From: DASVDK01 sp036381125 [NCBI: Thermodesulfobacteriota bacterium]
GTDB taxonomy: Bacteria > DASVDK01
Length of the DNA: 23,029 nucleotides
Assembly: GCA_036381125.1 (NCBI GenBank)
Contig: DASVDK010000302.1
Span: 1-23,029 of the forward strand
Direction: 5' to 3'
Below the pieces are notes generated by a model. That model was given only the letters and a program-made list of their open reading frames with translations. It had not been told where the DNA came from and made no database searches. This document shows positions 22,146-23,029 of the stretch, piece by piece. The position numbers and the translations under genes are program-made. How positions within the stretch are numbered: position 1 is the first letter of the stretch; every line of letters starts with the position of its first letter.

Positions 22146-23029
22146 TTACGTCCGCCCTCCGCCGGACGCCGTCGCCCCGGACGCGACGCATCGGAAGGTC
22201 GCGTAGACGAAGGGATAGCGGGGCCGGAACCAGTTCCGGAAGGTCCGGCGCACCAGCGGCCCGGCCGTTGCCGGCGAGGCGCCCTTGAGGACGTAGTGCT
22301 CGCCGTCGAAGAAGTCGGCCGAGTACTCGGGGTAGGCCCACATGGGCCGAAAGCCCGGGAAGCCCTCGAAGGGCGTGCTCGTCCACTCCCAGCCGTTGCC
22401 CACGAGGTCGTGCACGCCCCAGGCGCTTCGCCCCGCGGGGAACGACCCCACCGGCACCGGGTCCCAGTGGCGGAAGTCGAAGTTGCCCCGGGCGGCGTCG
22501 GCCGGCGCGTCGCCCCACGGATGCGGCCGCTCCCCGCCCGACGGCGTCCCGTACGCGGCCCGGTGGAACTCGGCCTCGGTCGCTAGCCGCCGGCCCTGCC
22601 ACCGCGCGTATGCCGTGGCCTCCGCGTGGCTGACGTACACCGGCCAGTGCGGCGGGAGCGGGACGGGCTCGAACAGGCCGCGCCAGTACCACCGGTCGTC
22701 GCGTCGCTCCCAGAACGGGGGATGCCGGTCCGGCTTCCCCTCGAGCCAGCGCCAGGCCTCGGCGTCCCACCACCGTGCGTCCCGGTAACCCTCCGCCTCG
22801 ACGAAGGCGAGATACTCCGCGTTCGTGACGTTGTGCGCGTCGATCTCGAACTCGGCGACCTCGGTCCGGTGCGCGGGGAACTCGTTGTCCCACCCGAAGG
22901 CCGTCCGTCCGGGCTCGGCTCCGAGCGTGGCGGCGCCCGCGGGGATGCGGACCGGTCCGGCCGGGGGCCGCTCGCCGCCGACGACCGGGTCGGCGCCGGG
23001 CGGTCGTCGCTTCTGCTCGTAGGGGAGGC
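22146..23029 (-). CDS. egtB: EgtB-type sulfoxide synthase, C-terminal FGE-sulfatase domain (N-terminus off window)
   Basis: 294 codons are visible, open to the window edge; the N-terminal DinB-like domain with the iron-binding histidines lies outside. The visible part is a formylglycine-generating-enzyme/sulfatase-modifying-factor domain: VRIPAGAATLGAE, FGWDNEFPAH, IDAHNVTNAEYLAFVE, WPVYVSHAEATAYARWQGRRLATEAE (in two parts), HDLVGNGWEWTSTPF, ending TFRNWFRPRYPFVYATFRCV. EgtB joins hercynine with gamma-glutamylcysteine or cysteine using O2 and iron. It directly precedes egtD. A SenA-type selenoneine synthase has the same architecture and cannot be excluded from this half. The stop TAA is followed one base later by the egtD GTG. 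Confidence 0.87.
   Translation of the reverse strand, partial: LPYEQKRRPPGADPVVGGERPPAGPVRIPAGAATLGAEPGRTAFGWDNEFPAHRTEVAEFEIDAHNVTNAEYLAFVEAEGYRDARWWDAEAWRWLEGKPDRHPPFWERRDDRWYWRGLFEPVPLPPHWPVYVSHAEATAYARWQGRRLATEAEFHRAAYGTPSGGERPHPWGDAPADAARGNFDFRHWDPVPVGSFPAGRSAWGVHDLVGNGWEWTSTPFEGFPGFRPMWAYPEYSADFFDGEHYVLKGASPATAGPLVRRTFRNWFRPRYPFVYATFRCVASGATASGGGRT

Noticed and set aside
1-23029. tRNA, rRNA, insertion sequences or phage genes
   Set aside because: I found no tRNA-like cloverleaf, no rRNA motifs, no transposase or integrase frames and no terminal inverted repeats while reading both strands.

Overview
This is a very GC-rich bacterial window. Genes are packed tightly and many neighbours share an ATGA- or GTGA-type stop/start overlap. 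The gene mix is a tripartite tricarboxylate transporter, an acyl-CoA dehydratase/activase pair, a haloacetate dehalogenase, ergothioneine genes and selenoproteins. This suggests an uncultured soil, sediment or aquatic chemoheterotroph, perhaps of the Methylomirabilota/Rokubacteria or deltaproteobacterial type. The assignment is a guess from gene content; there is no rRNA or tRNA here.

Layout. (1) 1-3335, minus strand: a 2-hydroxyacyl-CoA dehydratase-like Fe-S protein, translationally coupled to a two-domain activase that runs off the left edge. (2) 3336-8901: an alpha/beta hydrolase (+); a 500-bp stretch with the fossil of a cytochrome P450 (-); a Tat/lipoprotein G8-domain beta-helix protein (+); a fluoroacetate-dehalogenase-like hydrolase and a small secreted repeat protein (-); and a secreted hypothetical protein (+). 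(3) 8919-9791 (-): a lipoprotein with a degenerate staphylococcal-nuclease domain and a long Pro-Thr tail. (4) 9889-12781 (+): a three-gene overlapping operon of a ketopantoate-reductase family enzyme, a mandelate-racemase-like enzyme and an EamA transporter. (5) 20258-12790 (-): one long operon of a GntR/FCD regulator, tctB, tctA, tctC, a UGSC-type selenoprotein, a 351-aa partner of unknown function, a zinc alcohol dehydrogenase and a PLP aminotransferase. (6) 20353-21117 (+): divergent from that operon, a glutaredoxin-DinB fusion whose active-site codon is TGA. (7) 22144-21161 and beyond (-): egtB (5' part off the window) and egtD of ergothioneine synthesis.

The central observation is selenium recoding. 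Two genes, at 16063-16617 and 20353-21117, contain an in-frame TGA at a redox motif: UGSC and UFTC, both U-x-x-C. Homologous protein continues downstream of each TGA. Each TGA is followed at 18-22 nt by a perfect small hairpin with an AGUNU loop, which looks like a bacterial SECIS element. A third in-frame TGA lies at codon 8 of tctB and also reads as U-x-x-C (URLC), but there a nonsense mutation or sequencing error is at least as likely. The selenoprotein operon looks like an uptake and redox/amino-group catabolic system for an unidentified carboxylate. The transporter brings the acid in, the UGSC protein and its partner act on it, the dehydrogenase and aminotransferase process the product, and the FCD regulator senses a ligand. 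A bidirectional promoter region at 20270-20340 serves both the operon and the glutaredoxin-DinB selenoprotein.
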